Assembly (NCBI RefSeq): GCF_900696085.1 | Contig: NZ_CAADFC020000024.1 | Span: 1-64,000 of the forward strand | From: Bradyrhizobium ivorense | GTDB lineage: Bacteria > Pseudomonadota > Alphaproteobacteria > Rhizobiales > Xanthobacteraceae | Direction of reading: 5' to 3' | DNA length: 64,000 nt | In this document: positions 36,934 through 45,654 of the stretch, one piece after another | Position numbering within the stretch: the stretch's first letter is position 1 | Layout: the number at the start of each line of letters is the position of its first letter | The notes under the pieces: generated by a model | Databases searched by the model: none | What the model was told of the DNA's origin: nothing | Seen by the model: only the letters and a program-made list of their open reading frames with translations | Program-made: the position numbers and the translations under genes

Positions 36934-37020
36934 GTAGCCCGGATGCAGCGAAGCGAAATCCGGGGCCGGTGTCGCCGCGAGGTGGGAATCCCGGATTACG
37001 CTTCGCTGCATCCGGGCTAC
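36934..37020. repeat. intergenic palindromic repeat, family B
   Basis: GTAGCCCGGATGCAGCGAAG to CTTCGCTGCATCCGGGCTAC, very close to the copy at 33984-34072. It lies between convergent trmO and the HIT gene. Confidence 0.88.
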
Positions 37021-37041
37021 GAAGCGGTGCGGACGGCGAGC

Positions 37042-37467
37042 CTACTTCAACGCCGCGATCAGCTTCGCCGCCGTTGCCTCGAGTACCTTGGCCTCTTCCT
37101 TGCGGCTGGCGGGCGGCAGCAGCGGCTCGCCGTCCCTGCGCGGCATCACATGCATATGCAGGTGGAACACGACCTGGCCGCCGGCGGGCTCGTTGAACTG
37201 CTGCACGGTGATGCCGTCGGCCTCGAATGCCTTCATCGCGGCGGCGGCGATCTTGTGGGCGCCGCGCGCGACATGGGCGTAGTCATCGGGCTTGACGTCG
37301 AGGATGTTGCGGGCAGGGGCCTTCGGGACCACCAGGGTGTGCCCCGGCGAGCGCGGCATGATGTCGAGGAAGGCGAAGACGTGCTCGTCCTCATAGACCT
37401 TGTAGCAGGGCAGCTCGCCGCGCAGGATTTTTGCGAAGATGTTGTTGGTGTCGTAGGCGGCAGGCAT
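37042..37467 (-). CDS. HIT family protein
   Basis: 141 aa from an ATG with GGGAG upstream. NNIFAKILRGELPCYKVYED and FAFLDIMPRSPGHTLVVPK begin the domain, and the catalytic histidine triad reads HLHMHVMPR. HIT hydrolases cleave nucleoside phosphoramidates or dinucleotide polyphosphates. The protein matches the Hint/HinT-like branch. It starts 53 bases after the end of the GNAT-like gene on the same strand, so they may be co-transcribed. Confidence 0.93.
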   Translation of the reverse strand: MPAAYDTNNIFAKILRGELPCYKVYEDEHVFAFLDIMPRSPGHTLVVPKAPARNILDVKPDDYAHVARGAHKIAAAAMKAFEADGITVQQFNEPAGGQVVFHLHMHVMPRRDGEPLLPPASRKEEAKVLEATAAKLIAALK

Positions 37468-37520
37468 CTTGATCGCTCCCTCAATTCTCTTTGCGTAATG
37501 TCGCGCCCTCGGCAACGACG

Positions 37521-38771
37521 TCAAGCGTCGTCGTCGGCCGTCTTGCGGAACGGACCGGCCTCGGTGAGTTCGCGGCCGACCTCTTCGACATAGGCGCGCT
37601 CGCGCTTGAGGTAATCGGCGATCGCGCGGCGCAGCGAGGGGTCGGCGATGAAATGCGCCGAATAGGTCGTCTGCGGCAGGTAGCCGCGCGCCAGCTTGTG
37701 CTCGCCCTGCGCGCCGGCTTCGACCACCTGGAGCCCGCGCTGGATCGCGAAATCGATCGCCTGGTAGTAGCAGACCTCGAAATGCAGGAACGGGTGGTGC
37801 TCGATCGCGCCCCAGTTGCGGCCGAACAGCGTGTCCGAGCCGATGAAGTTGATCGCGCCGGCGATCCAGCGCCCGTTGCGCTTGGCCATGACAAGCAGCA
37901 CGTCGCGGCTCATGCTCTCGCCGATCAGCGAGAAGAATTTCCGGGTCAGATACGGCCGGCCCCATTTGCGCGAGCCGGTCTCCATGTAGAACTCGAAGAA
38001 CGCGTCCCAGGCGTCTTCGGTGATATCTGGGCCGGTCAGATGGTGGATGGTGATCCCGGCTGCGACCGCTTCGCGGCGTTCGCGCTTGATCGCCTTGCGG
38101 TGGCGGGAATTCAGCGAGCCGAGAAAGTCGTCAAAGGTCTTATAGCCGTCATTGTGCCAGTGGAACTGCTGGTCGGTCCGCTGCAGGAACCCGTGCTCGC
38201 CGAGCAGCTTGGCTTCCTCCTCGCGAGCAAAGGTCACGTGCACGGAGGAAGCCTCGGTGGCGTTGCACAGCGCCCGCAGGCCGCGCGCCAGCGCTGCGCC
38301 GATCAACTCGCGGTCGACGCCGTCGCGGATCAACAGCCGTGGCCCGGTCGCCGGCGTGAAGGGAACGGAGACCTGCAGCTTCGGATAGTAGCTGCCGCCG
38401 GCGCGGTGATAGGCCTCGGCCCAGCCGCGGTCGAACACGTATTCGCCCTGCGAATGCGATTTCAGATAGCAGGGCACCACGCCGACGATTTGGCCGTCGA
38501 GCTTTGCGATCAGATGCCGCGGGCCCCAGCCGGTGCGCGGGCAGGCCGAATTCGAGGCTTCCGCGGCGGCGAAAAAAGCGTGCGAAACGAACGGGTTATA
38601 GCCGGGCTTTGAAATCGTCCGGCAACTGCCTGCAACGTCGGGCGAGGCCAGCGTATCGAGGTTTTCCAGGCTGTCCGGATCGCCTTTGGGATTGGCGCAG
38701 GCATCCCACTCCGCGGCGGGAACGCCGCTGATCTCTGGAACCGCTTCGAGGGTGATTTCGGAAGACGCCAT
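37521..38771 (-). CDS. GNAT-like acyltransferase (DUF482 / peptidogalycan-type)
   Basis: 416 aa from the ATG at 38771 (MASSEITLEAV). The conserved parts are PFVSHAFFAAAEASNSA, GWGPRHLIAKLDGQIVGVVP, YPKLQVSVPFTPATGPRLL, LNSRHRKAIKRERREA and LARGYLPQTTYSAHF. These are typical of DUF482 (PF04339), a double-GNAT-fold family related to FemAB-type acyltransferases. It probably transfers an aminoacyl or acyl group, but the acceptor is unknown. Reading further upstream enters a palindromic repeat (38800-38868) and is not supported. Confidence 0.82.
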   Translation of the reverse strand: MASSEITLEAVPEISGVPAAEWDACANPKGDPDSLENLDTLASPDVAGSCRTISKPGYNPFVSHAFFAAAEASNSACPRTGWGPRHLIAKLDGQIVGVVPCYLKSHSQGEYVFDRGWAEAYHRAGGSYYPKLQVSVPFTPATGPRLLIRDGVDRELIGAALARGLRALCNATEASSVHVTFAREEEAKLLGEHGFLQRTDQQFHWHNDGYKTFDDFLGSLNSRHRKAIKRERREAVAAGITIHHLTGPDITEDAWDAFFEFYMETGSRKWGRPYLTRKFFSLIGESMSRDVLLVMAKRNGRWIAGAINFIGSDTLFGRNWGAIEHHPFLHFEVCYYQAIDFAIQRGLQVVEAGAQGEHKLARGYLPQTTYSAHFIADPSLRRAIADYLKRERAYVEEVGRELTEAGPFRKTADDDA

Positions 38772-38799
38772 CGAGAATGAAAACCGGTGCCTCTTTTGC

Positions 38800-38868
38800 G
38801 CATGATCCCTTGCACGGTCCCTTGCACGGTTCCTTGGGAAAACCGACTTCCGCTTGTCCGGATCATGC
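38800..38868. repeat. palindromic repeat, family G
   Basis: GCATGATC at one end and GATCATGC at the other, with GGAAAACCG and CCGCTTGTCCG between. A related copy is at 61118-61187. This copy also holds the direct repeat CCCTTGCACGGT in the middle. Confidence 0.55.
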
Positions 38869-38952
38869 CCTGCAATCAGCCGCCGCAGCTGGCGACCAAC
38901 CCTTGCAAAGATCGTGCATCGCAGCGACGACTTCAAGGCTGCAAGGGACATG

Positions 38953-39705
38953 TCAGGTTCCCGGGACAAACCCCTCAAAAATCATCTGGTCGGCGTAGCG
39001 CGCCGCGCGCTCGCGTTGGTCCGCGGTGCGCACGGTCCAGGCCAGCAGCGGGCAGCCGAAGATGTTGCGGGCGATCCAGGGCGCCGGCGCGGGCAGCTGG
39101 TTGACCCAGAAGGCGACGAAATGCGGCTCGGTGCTGAAGCCATGGCGCAGATACAGCATGCTGTCGCGCTGCGCCTGCGTCAGCTTGGTCCAGGAGCTGT
39201 CGTCATAGGTCCGCTGGGCGGTGATGCCGCGCGGCAGGTTCGGCATGATCTCGCGCAGCGCCAGCACCTGGTCGGGATCGAACGACATGCCCACGACGGG
39301 CCCGGAATAGGACGACAGCACCTCGGCCATCCGCCGCACCAGCTTGCGGTCGCCGTCGAAATGGCTCTTCACCTCGACGACCAGCGGAACACGGCCGGCG
39401 ACCAGCGTGCAGAGATCGCCGAGCGTCATGATCTGCTCGGCGGTGTCCTTGAACTTCACCGCCTTCAGTTCCGCCGCGGTCTTGGTCAGCAACGGGCCGG
39501 AGCCCGCGGTGAGACGCCCGAGCTTGTCGTCGTGATGCACCATCGCCTCGCCGTCGGCGGTGAGCTGGATATCGCACTCGATGGCGAAGTTGCCTGCGAC
39601 CGCGGCATGGGCCGCGGCCGGCATGTTCTCGATGATGCCGCGTGCGGCATCGTGCAGGCCGCGATGGGCGACCGGCCGCCTGGTCAGCCAATCCGGCGCG
39701 CGCAT
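38953..39705 (-). CDS. glycerophosphodiester phosphodiesterase
   Basis: 250 aa TIM-barrel enzyme that hydrolyses glycerophosphodiesters to glycerol-3-phosphate and an alcohol. The family motif starts VAHRGLHDAARGIIENMPAA with catalytic His and Arg, followed by FAIECDIQLTADGEAMVHHDD. LVVEVKSHFDGD supplies another metal ligand. No signal peptide is seen, so it is cytoplasmic. It follows the RidA gene by 3 bases and is probably co-transcribed. Confidence 0.92.
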   Translation of the reverse strand: MRAPDWLTRRPVAHRGLHDAARGIIENMPAAAHAAVAGNFAIECDIQLTADGEAMVHHDDKLGRLTAGSGPLLTKTAAELKAVKFKDTAEQIMTLGDLCTLVAGRVPLVVEVKSHFDGDRKLVRRMAEVLSSYSGPVVGMSFDPDQVLALREIMPNLPRGITAQRTYDDSSWTKLTQAQRDSMLYLRHGFSTEPHFVAFWVNQLPAPAPWIARNIFGCPLLAWTVRTADQRERAARYADQMIFEGFVPGT

Positions 39706-39708
39706 CGA

Positions 39709-40176
39709 TCAGGAGACTTCGAAAATGCCTTCGACTTCAACCGCCGCATCGGCGGGCAGCGAGGCGACGCCGACGGTGGTGCGGGCATGACGGCCCTTGT
39801 CGCCGAATGCCGCGACCATCAGGTCGGAGGCGCCGTTCAGCACCTTCGGTCCGTCGACGAAGTCGGGCGCGGAGTTGATGAAGCCGCCGAGCCGCACCAC
39901 GCGCACCACCTTGTCGAGATCGCCGAGCGCGGCCTTGATCTGCGCCAGCAGGTTGATGGCGCAGCCGCGCGCCGCCGCCGCGCCCTGCTCGAGGGTGACG
40001 CCGGCGCCCAGCTTGCCCTTGGCGATCAGCTTGCCCTCGGCGTTGAAGCAGACCTGGCCGGACACGAACAGCAGGTTTCCGCTGCGGACGAACGGCACAT
40101 AGTTGGCGACCGGGGAGGTGGGCTCGGGCAGCGTGATGTCCTGTTCCGCCAGCTTTTGTTCGACTGTACCCGCCAT
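39709..40176 (-). CDS. RidA family protein
   Basis: 155 aa, longer than the 130-residue norm. SPVANYVPFVRSGNLLFVSGQ and GCAINLLAQIKAALGDLDKV are typical of the YjgF/RidA family, subgroup with the YbaV-like RidA domain. RidA proteins hydrolyse reactive enamine/imine intermediates from amino acid metabolism. The Arg that defines active RidA is not certain here: the C-terminal region reads GRHARTTVGVASLPADAAVE. It precedes the glycerophosphodiesterase gene by 3 bases. Confidence 0.9.
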   Translation of the reverse strand: MAGTVEQKLAEQDITLPEPTSPVANYVPFVRSGNLLFVSGQVCFNAEGKLIAKGKLGAGVTLEQGAAAARGCAINLLAQIKAALGDLDKVVRVVRLGGFINSAPDFVDGPKVLNGASDLMVAAFGDKGRHARTTVGVASLPADAAVEVEGIFEVS

Positions 40177-40437
40177 CTTGTTGGACCCCCGGTTGGTTTT
40201 TGCACGAAAGCCTGAACGCGGTCAGGCCGGGATTGTTTCGCGCATCGCGCCGCCGGTTGCAAGCGAGCGACAAGGCACGACCGGCCCCGCGATCGCTGTG
40301 GGACGCGGCGCGGACGGGCCGCCGAAAAAGCCGGCATTGCCTTCTGCGGCCATTGCTTTTTTGTGAAACTTGCCCCAGTTGCGGCGTAATACAACCGTCA
40401 CTATTGTGGCGACTCGCTGGCTCTTTGAGGAGAAATC

Positions 40438-41304
40438 ATGATCCTGCCGTTCCGGACTGCGTCGCGTGCCCTGGTGCTGTCGATCGCCGTGGCCGCCGGA
40501 TCCGGTCTGGCCCACACGCCGGCCGCGGCCGCCGCCGGCGGGCCGTTTCTGGCGCATCAGGCGCTGTACGATCTCAGCCTTTTGAAGTCGCGCGGCAGCA
40601 ATGCGATCAACGACGCGCGCGGGCGCATCCTCTACAATTTCTCCGGCAACTCCTGCGAAGGCTACACCTCGGAATTCCGCCAGGTGTCCGAGCTCGACAG
40701 CGGCGAGGGCAAGGTGACGCTGTCGGACCTCCGCTCGTCGTCCTGGGAGGACGGCGCCGGCAAGAGCTACCGCTTCAAGATCGCCACCCGGATGAACGAC
40801 AGCGAATCGTCGCCGGTGGATGGCATCGCCGAGCGGGTCGGCGATCATATCACCGTGAAGCTGACCCAGCCGGTCAAGAAGACCTTCAATCTCGAGGGCA
40901 AGGTCGTGTTCCCGACCGAGCAGATCCACCACATCATCGATGCGGCACGCGAGGGCAAGTCGGTGCTCGAGCTGACCGTCTACGACGGCTCCGACAATGG
41001 CGAGAAGGTCTACAACACGCTAACCGTGATCGGCCGTCCGATCACCGGCGACCGCACGCCGGCGTCGCCCGATCCTTCGACGGCGAACGACGTCATGAAA
41101 ACCATGACGCGCTGGCCGGTGACGGTGAGCTATTACGATCGCGACGCCCGCGCCAAGGATGGCGAGCAGTCGCCGGTCTACGCGATGTCGTTCGAGCTCT
41201 ACGAGAACGGCGTCTCTCGCGCGCTGGTGCTGGATTACAACGATTTCGTGATCTCGGGCGCGCTGGACAAGTTCGACGTCCGGGATTCCAAGCCCTGCAA
41301 GTGA
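40438..41304 (+). CDS. eipB: EipB-type cell envelope integrity protein (DUF1849)
   Basis: 288 aa from an ATG with GAGGAGA upstream. A signal peptide (about residues 1-33, ending AAAA) directs it to the periplasm. GPFLAHQALYDLSLLKSRGS, ARGRILYNFSGNSCEGYTSE and VVFPTEQIHHIIDAAREGKS define DUF1849. In Brucella the family member EipB is a spiral beta-barrel protein needed for envelope integrity. Its disulfide corresponds to Cys73 here and the C-terminal Cys287 (SKPCK), which are both present. Confidence 0.9.
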   Translation: MILPFRTASRALVLSIAVAAGSGLAHTPAAAAAGGPFLAHQALYDLSLLKSRGSNAINDARGRILYNFSGNSCEGYTSEFRQVSELDSGEGKVTLSDLRSSSWEDGAGKSYRFKIATRMNDSESSPVDGIAERVGDHITVKLTQPVKKTFNLEGKVVFPTEQIHHIIDAAREGKSVLELTVYDGSDNGEKVYNTLTVIGRPITGDRTPASPDPSTANDVMKTMTRWPVTVSYYDRDARAKDGEQSPVYAMSFELYENGVSRALVLDYNDFVISGALDKFDVRDSKPCK

Positions 41305-41330
41305 CGGGCTGATTTTCTCCCCACACTCAA

Positions 41331-41360
41331 CCGTCATCCCGGCCTTCGCCGGGACGACGG
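41331..41360. repeat. short hairpin element
   Basis: CCGTCATCCCGGCCTTCGCC followed by GGGACGACGG forms an imperfect hairpin just after eipB. It resembles the end segments of the larger repeats but has no T-run. Confidence 0.4.
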
Positions 41361-41448
41361 TGGAGCGAGGTCGCTCTGCTTCGCTCTGGTCGAACCCGCC
41401 GGACCCGGATACGCTTTCCCCAACAACGCGTGTCAGGGAGGCACCATC

Positions 41449-41850
41449 ATGGCGAAGCTCGAACATCATCGTCCCAGCGGCCTGCATCACAATCCGGCCT
41501 ATTCCCACGTCGTGGTCGCCTCGGGCGCGCGCACGATCTACATTTCAGGACAGGTGTCGGTGGACGAAGAGGGGCGGGTGGTCGGTCCCGGTGACCTCGC
41601 CGCGCAAACGACGCAGGTGATGACGAACCTCGGGTCGGCGCTGAAGGCCGCCGGCGCGACCTATTCCAACATCGTCAAGATCACCACCTTCGTGGTCGGC
41701 TACAAGCCGGAGCTGCGTCCGATCATCGGCAAGGCGCGCGGCAAGTTCTTCGAGGGCATGGAGCCGCCGGCCTCGACGCTGGTCGGCGTCACCGCGCTGG
41801 CGGCGCCGGAATGGCTGATCGAGATCGAGGCGGTGGCGGTCGTGGATTGA
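41449..41850 (+). CDS. RidA family protein
   Basis: 133 aa from an ATG with GGGAGGCACC upstream. HHNPAYSHVVVASGARTIYI, SGQVSVDEEGRVVGPGDLAA and VGYKPELRPIIGKARGKFF are standard RidA sequence, and FEGMEPPASTLVGVTALAAP provides the late conserved segment. In place of the invariant Arg of E. coli RidA (about residue 105) this copy reads Ser-Thr, so it belongs to a Rid subfamily that may lack imine-hydrolase activity. It is a second RidA paralogue, about 1.3 kb from the first. Confidence 0.88.
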   Translation: MAKLEHHRPSGLHHNPAYSHVVVASGARTIYISGQVSVDEEGRVVGPGDLAAQTTQVMTNLGSALKAAGATYSNIVKITTFVVGYKPELRPIIGKARGKFFEGMEPPASTLVGVTALAAPEWLIEIEAVAVVD

Positions 41851-41861
41851 GGCTCCTTCCG

Positions 41862-41948
41862 CGTCATTGCGAGGCGCGCAGCGACGAAGCAATCCATCTG
41901 TCCGCGCACGCTGAAGCATGGATTGCTTCGCTTTGCTCGCAATGACGG
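41862..41948. repeat. intergenic palindromic repeat, family C
   Basis: CGTCATTGCGAGGCGCGCAG to GCTTTGCTCGCAATGACGG, with inner arms GAAGCAATCCAT and ATGGATTGCTTC. It lies between convergent ridA and dinB ends. Confidence 0.88.
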
Positions 41949-41970
41949 AACCCTGTGGAAGCCGGGGCGG

Positions 41971-43287
41971 CTACTCCTCCGCCGTCTTCTCCGGTCCCTC
42001 ATAGGCGATGCCCCGGATCACCGCGGCGTTGCCGAATTTCTTGCGCAGATTGTCCATCGCGCGCTCGGCGTGGGCGGAGCGGCGGTCGAGCATGTCGGAA
42101 TCGCCGGCCTGCGCGCCCGGGCGCAGCGCGCTGACGCCGGCGCCCATCAGGCGGAAGGCGGTGCCGTCGATCTCCTTGGCCAGCATCTCGCGCGACACCG
42201 CAAAGATCTTGGCCGCGAGCTGGGTCGGCGACTGGATCGACTGCGAGCGGGTGCGCTGACGGAAGTCCGCGGTCTTCAGCTTCAGCGTGATGGTGCAACC
42301 GGAGAGCTCGCTGGTCTTCAGCCGCGCCGAGACCTTCTCCGACAGTCTCCAGAGCAGCCTTTCCAGCGTCGCGAAGTCGCGGATGTCGGTCTCGAACGTG
42401 GTCTCGGCCGAGATCGTCTTGGCGCCGCGATCGGCCACCACGCGGCGGTCGTCGATGCCGCGCGCGAGCCGCCAGAGACGGCGGCCTTCGCTGGCGAACT
42501 GCTTCATCAAATCGTTCTCGTCGGCGCGCTGCAGGTCGGCGATGGTGCGAAAGCCGCGCTGCACCAGCTTCTCCTGCGTCGCCGGGCCGACGCCGTAGAT
42601 GAAGCCGACCGGCTTGTCGGCCAGCATCACGTGGGCCTCGTCCTGATCGAGCGCGGCAAAGCCGCGCGGCTTGTCGAGGTCGGAGGCGATCTTGGCGAGG
42701 AATTTGTTGCAGGACAGGCCGACCGACACCGTGATGCCGACCTCGCGCTCGACGTCATGGGCGAATTTGGCCAGCACCTTGGCCGGGATCATGCCGTGGA
42801 CGCGCTGCGTGCCGGAGAGATCGAGAAAGGCCTCGTCGATCGACAGCGGCTCGACCAGCGGCGTCAGCGCCTGCATGGCGCGGCGTACCTCGCGCCCGAC
42901 CCGGACATATTTCGCCATGTCAGGCGGGATCACGGTGGCCTCCGGGCAGAGTTCCAGCGCTTTGAACATCGGCATCGCCGAGCGCACGCCATAGGTGCGG
43001 GCGATGTAGCAGGCGGCCGAGACCACGCCGCGCTTGCCGCCGCCGATGATGACGGGCCGGTCGGCGATCTCAGGATTGTCGCGCTTCTCGACCGTTGCGT
43101 AGAACGCGTCGCAATCGATATGCGCCAGCGCCAGCGTCGGCAGGGTGCGGTGACGCACCAGCCGCGGCGAGCCGCAATGGCTGCATCGCTTCGCCTTGAT
43201 GTCGAGATCGCCGAGACAGTCTCGGCAGAAACTGAGGGGGCCGTCGAAAGCTGCGGCTGCCGTCGTCACGGCACGTCGCGCTCCCAT
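41971..43287 (-). CDS. dinB: DNA polymerase IV
   Basis: 438 aa Y-family translesion polymerase. An N-terminal extension has a probable zinc-binding set, CRDC (21-24) and CSHC (35-38). The catalytic core starts HIDCDAFYATVEKRDNPEI, with Asp58 as metal ligand, and SIDEAFLD supplies the other two acidic residues. YGVRSAMPMFKALELCPEAT and KFLAKIASDLDKP are typical. It copies damaged templates without proofreading. The DUF3572 gene overlaps its start by 22 bases, so the two are translationally linked. Confidence 0.95.
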   Translation of the reverse strand: MGARRAVTTAAAAFDGPLSFCRDCLGDLDIKAKRCSHCGSPRLVRHRTLPTLALAHIDCDAFYATVEKRDNPEIADRPVIIGGGKRGVVSAACYIARTYGVRSAMPMFKALELCPEATVIPPDMAKYVRVGREVRRAMQALTPLVEPLSIDEAFLDLSGTQRVHGMIPAKVLAKFAHDVEREVGITVSVGLSCNKFLAKIASDLDKPRGFAALDQDEAHVMLADKPVGFIYGVGPATQEKLVQRGFRTIADLQRADENDLMKQFASEGRRLWRLARGIDDRRVVADRGAKTISAETTFETDIRDFATLERLLWRLSEKVSARLKTSELSGCTITLKLKTADFRQRTRSQSIQSPTQLAAKIFAVSREMLAKEIDGTAFRLMGAGVSALRPGAQAGDSDMLDRRSAHAERAMDNLRKKFGNAAVIRGIAYEGPEKTAEE

Positions 43288-43565
43288 TGCGGGTCGCCCA
43301 GCACCTGACGGGCGGCAGCGATGTTGGTCGGGTGCAGTTCCGAGGCCTTCGCGAAGGCCTGCACGGTGGCATCGTCGCGCATCACGAAATCGAGCACGCT
43401 CGCAAGAAATTGCGGGTCGGACGCCGCGTTCCGCAGCGTCTCCGGACCGATTCCGGTCTCGGCCAGGAACAGGCCTAGCCGTTCAGGATCGCCGGCAATG
43501 AAGCCCAGCGCCTGAATCGCAACGATTTCAGCGACTTCCCGGGGGTTGTGAACAGGCTTTTTCAA
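43266..43565 (-). CDS. DUF3572 protein
   Basis: 99 aa if started at the TTG at 43565 (MKKPVHNPREVAEIVAIQAL), which has GGAAAGG upstream. An ATG at 43643 would add 26 residues that look unlike the family. GFIAGDPERLGLFLAETGIG and DPQFLASVLDFVMRDDATVQ are hallmarks of DUF3572 (PF12096), an alphaproteobacterial family of unknown function. It lies just upstream of dinB with a 22-base overlap, a conserved pairing in Rhizobiales as I recall. It is divergent from divK. Confidence 0.82.
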   Translation of the reverse strand: MKKPVHNPREVAEIVAIQALGFIAGDPERLGLFLAETGIGPETLRNAASDPQFLASVLDFVMRDDATVQAFAKASELHPTNIAAARQVLGDPQWERDVP

Positions 43566-43584
43566 CGCGCCGGTTTGCCTTTCC

Positions 43585-43699
43585 GTTAACTTATGGTCTC
43601 TAATGAGAGGCCCATCATGCCCGAGTCTTCCGCGCATGTTCAAGCAACGGAAACCACACTGCGGAAGTTGGACTTCGGGTTAACGGGTTGGAGCGATTC
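43585..43699. promoter_or_regulatory. divK upstream region with CtrA-like half sites and a GANTC site
   Basis: GTTAAC occurs at 43585 and 43679, and GATTC at 43695. TTAAC is a half-site of the CtrA box, and GANTC is methylated by CcrM in alphaproteobacteria. Their presence 96-210 bases before the cell-cycle gene divK fits cell-cycle control, but single half-sites are weak evidence. Confidence 0.3.
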
Positions 43700-43794
43700 A
43701 GGCGCTAGTTTGAATTCACATTTTCGACGCGCCCCGAGCGCGGTGCGTGAGGTGCCGCAGCCGGGCCCGTTTCTTGAGGTTTGGGAGGGACGGG

Positions 43795-44160
43795 ATGGCC
43801 AAAACCGTCCTGATCGTGGAGGACAACGAGCTCAACATGAAGCTCTTTCGCGATCTGTTGGAAGCGCATGGCTATCAGACCTCAGGCACCAGCAATGGCT
43901 TTGAGGCGCTTGATCTCGTCCGCAAGCTGCGCCCTGATCTCATCTTGATGGATATCCAGCTGCCTCAGGTCTCCGGCCTCGAGGTCACGCGCTGGATCAA
44001 GGACGACCCCGACCTGCGCACGATACCGGTGGTCGCTGTTACAGCCTTCGCCATGAAGGGCGACGAAGAGCGCATCCGCGAGGGCGGCTGCGAAGCCTAT
44101 TTGTCCAAGCCGATCTCGGTCGGGAAATTCATTGAGACTGTCCGACGCTTTATCGGATAG
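43795..44160 (+). CDS. divK: single-domain response regulator DivK
   Basis: 121 aa from an ATG with GGGAGGGACGG upstream. It is a lone receiver domain: acidic pocket Glu9-Asp10, phospho-acceptor Asp53 (LILMDIQLPQVSG), Thr in VAVTAFAMKGDE and Lys in LSKPIS. DivK relays the state of PleC/DivJ-type kinases to the CckA-CtrA pathway and so controls polarity and division. pleD follows 14 bases later, the same order as in Caulobacter. Confidence 0.94.
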   Translation: MAKTVLIVEDNELNMKLFRDLLEAHGYQTSGTSNGFEALDLVRKLRPDLILMDIQLPQVSGLEVTRWIKDDPDLRTIPVVAVTAFAMKGDEERIREGGCEAYLSKPISVGKFIETVRRFIG

Positions 44161-44174
44161 GGGAGTACCAGTTC

Positions 44175-45548
44175 ATGTCCGCGCGTATCCTCGTCGTCGA
44201 TGACGTTCCGGCGAACGTCAAGCTGTTGGAAGCCCGCCTGTCAGCCGAATATTTCGATGTGCTGACTGCATCCAACGGAACCGAGGCGCTGGAAATCTGC
44301 GCGCGCGCCGAATGCGACATCATCCTGCTCGATGTCATGATGCCTGACATGGACGGCTTCGAGGTTTGCCGCCGGCTGAAGTCCAATCCCGCCACGCATT
44401 TCATTCCGGTGGTGATCGTCACCGCGCTCGACAGCCCGGCCGACCGCGTGCGCGGGCTCGAGGCCGGCGCCGATGATTTCCTGACCAAGCCGGTGTCCGA
44501 CGTCGTGCTGATCGCGCGCGTGCGCTCGCTGACGCGGCTGAAGATGATGACCGATGAGCTGCGCATGCGCGCCATCACCTCGCTCGAGATCGGCATGCAG
44601 GCGCCGGAGCGCAGCGCGATTGCCGACAAGGGCATGGGCGGCCGCATCCTGCTGGTCGACGACCGCCCGTCGTCCTACGAGAAGCTGGCGCCGATCCTGT
44701 CCAGCGAGCACACCGTCGATGTCGAGACCAATCCGGCGGAAGCGCTGTTCCACGCCGCCGAGGGCAATTACGACTTGCTGATCGTCTCGCTCAGCCTCGA
44801 CAATTACGACGGGCTGCGGCTGTGCAGCCAGGCCCGCTCGCTGGAGCGCACGCGCCAGGTTCCGATCCTCGCGATCTCCGATGCCGACAACAACACGCGG
44901 CTGATGCGCGGGCTCGAGATCGGCGTCAACGACTATCTGCTGCGCCCGGTCGACAAGAACGAGCTGATGGCGCGGGCGCGCACCCAGATCCGCCGCCGCC
45001 GCTACACCGATCATTTGCGCGACAATGTGCAGAACTCGATCGAGATGGCGATCACCGACGCGCTGACTGGCTTGCACAATCGCCGCTACATGGAGAGCCA
45101 TCTCGCAACGCTGGCCGAGCAGGCCTCGATGCGCGGCAAGCCGCTGGCGCTGATGATCCTCGACATCGACTACTTCAAGGCGATCAACGACACCTACGGC
45201 CACGATGCCGGCGACGACGTGCTGCGCGAATTCGCGGTGCGGATCCGCAAGTCGATCCGCGGCATCGATCTCGCCTGCCGCTACGGCGGCGAGGAGTTCG
45301 TGATCGTGATGCCGGAAACCGACCTCCACGTCGCCGGCATGGTCGCCGAGCGGCTGCGCCGCTCGATCGCAGGCGAGCCGTTCGCGGTCGACAAGGGCGG
45401 CACGCGGATCGCGGTGACGATCTCGATCGGCCTCACCACGCTGGAGCGCAAGGGCGAGCCGGTCGGCGATGTGCTGAAGCGCGCCGACACCGCGCTCTAT
45501 CGTGCCAAGCACGACGGCCGTAACCGGGTGGTTTCGGCCGCGGCGTAA
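44175..45548 (+). CDS. pleD: PleD-type diguanylate cyclase response regulator
   Basis: 457 aa. Two receiver domains precede a GGDEF domain. Receiver 1 has Asp53 in LLDVMMPDMDG. Receiver 2 (about 156-275) has Ser in place of the Asp (LLIVSLSLDN), so it is a dimerisation adaptor as in Caulobacter PleD. The active-site loop is GGEEF at 371-375, and the inhibitory I-site RxxD is Arg362-Asp365. It makes cyclic di-GMP on phosphorylation of receiver 1, linking the cell cycle to motility and polar development. Possible targets include the PilZ protein at 27871. Confidence 0.95.
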   Translation: MSARILVVDDVPANVKLLEARLSAEYFDVLTASNGTEALEICARAECDIILLDVMMPDMDGFEVCRRLKSNPATHFIPVVIVTALDSPADRVRGLEAGADDFLTKPVSDVVLIARVRSLTRLKMMTDELRMRAITSLEIGMQAPERSAIADKGMGGRILLVDDRPSSYEKLAPILSSEHTVDVETNPAEALFHAAEGNYDLLIVSLSLDNYDGLRLCSQARSLERTRQVPILAISDADNNTRLMRGLEIGVNDYLLRPVDKNELMARARTQIRRRRYTDHLRDNVQNSIEMAITDALTGLHNRRYMESHLATLAEQASMRGKPLALMILDIDYFKAINDTYGHDAGDDVLREFAVRIRKSIRGIDLACRYGGEEFVIVMPETDLHVAGMVAERLRRSIAGEPFAVDKGGTRIAVTISIGLTTLERKGEPVGDVLKRADTALYRAKHDGRNRVVSAAA

Positions 45549-45557
45549 AATTATCTC

Positions 45558-45645
45558 GTAGCCCGGATGCAGCGCAGCGCAATCCGGGGCCCTTGTGTCC
45601 GCGGATGCAGCGTCCCCGGATTGCGCTGCGCTGCATCCGGGCTAC
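45558..45645. repeat. intergenic palindromic repeat, family B
   Basis: GTAGCCCGGATGCAGCGCAG to GCGCTGCGCTGCATCCGGGC plus TAC. It has a GC-richer inner part than the other copies. It lies 9 bases after the pleD stop. Confidence 0.88.
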
Positions 45646-45654
45646 GAAGCTATC

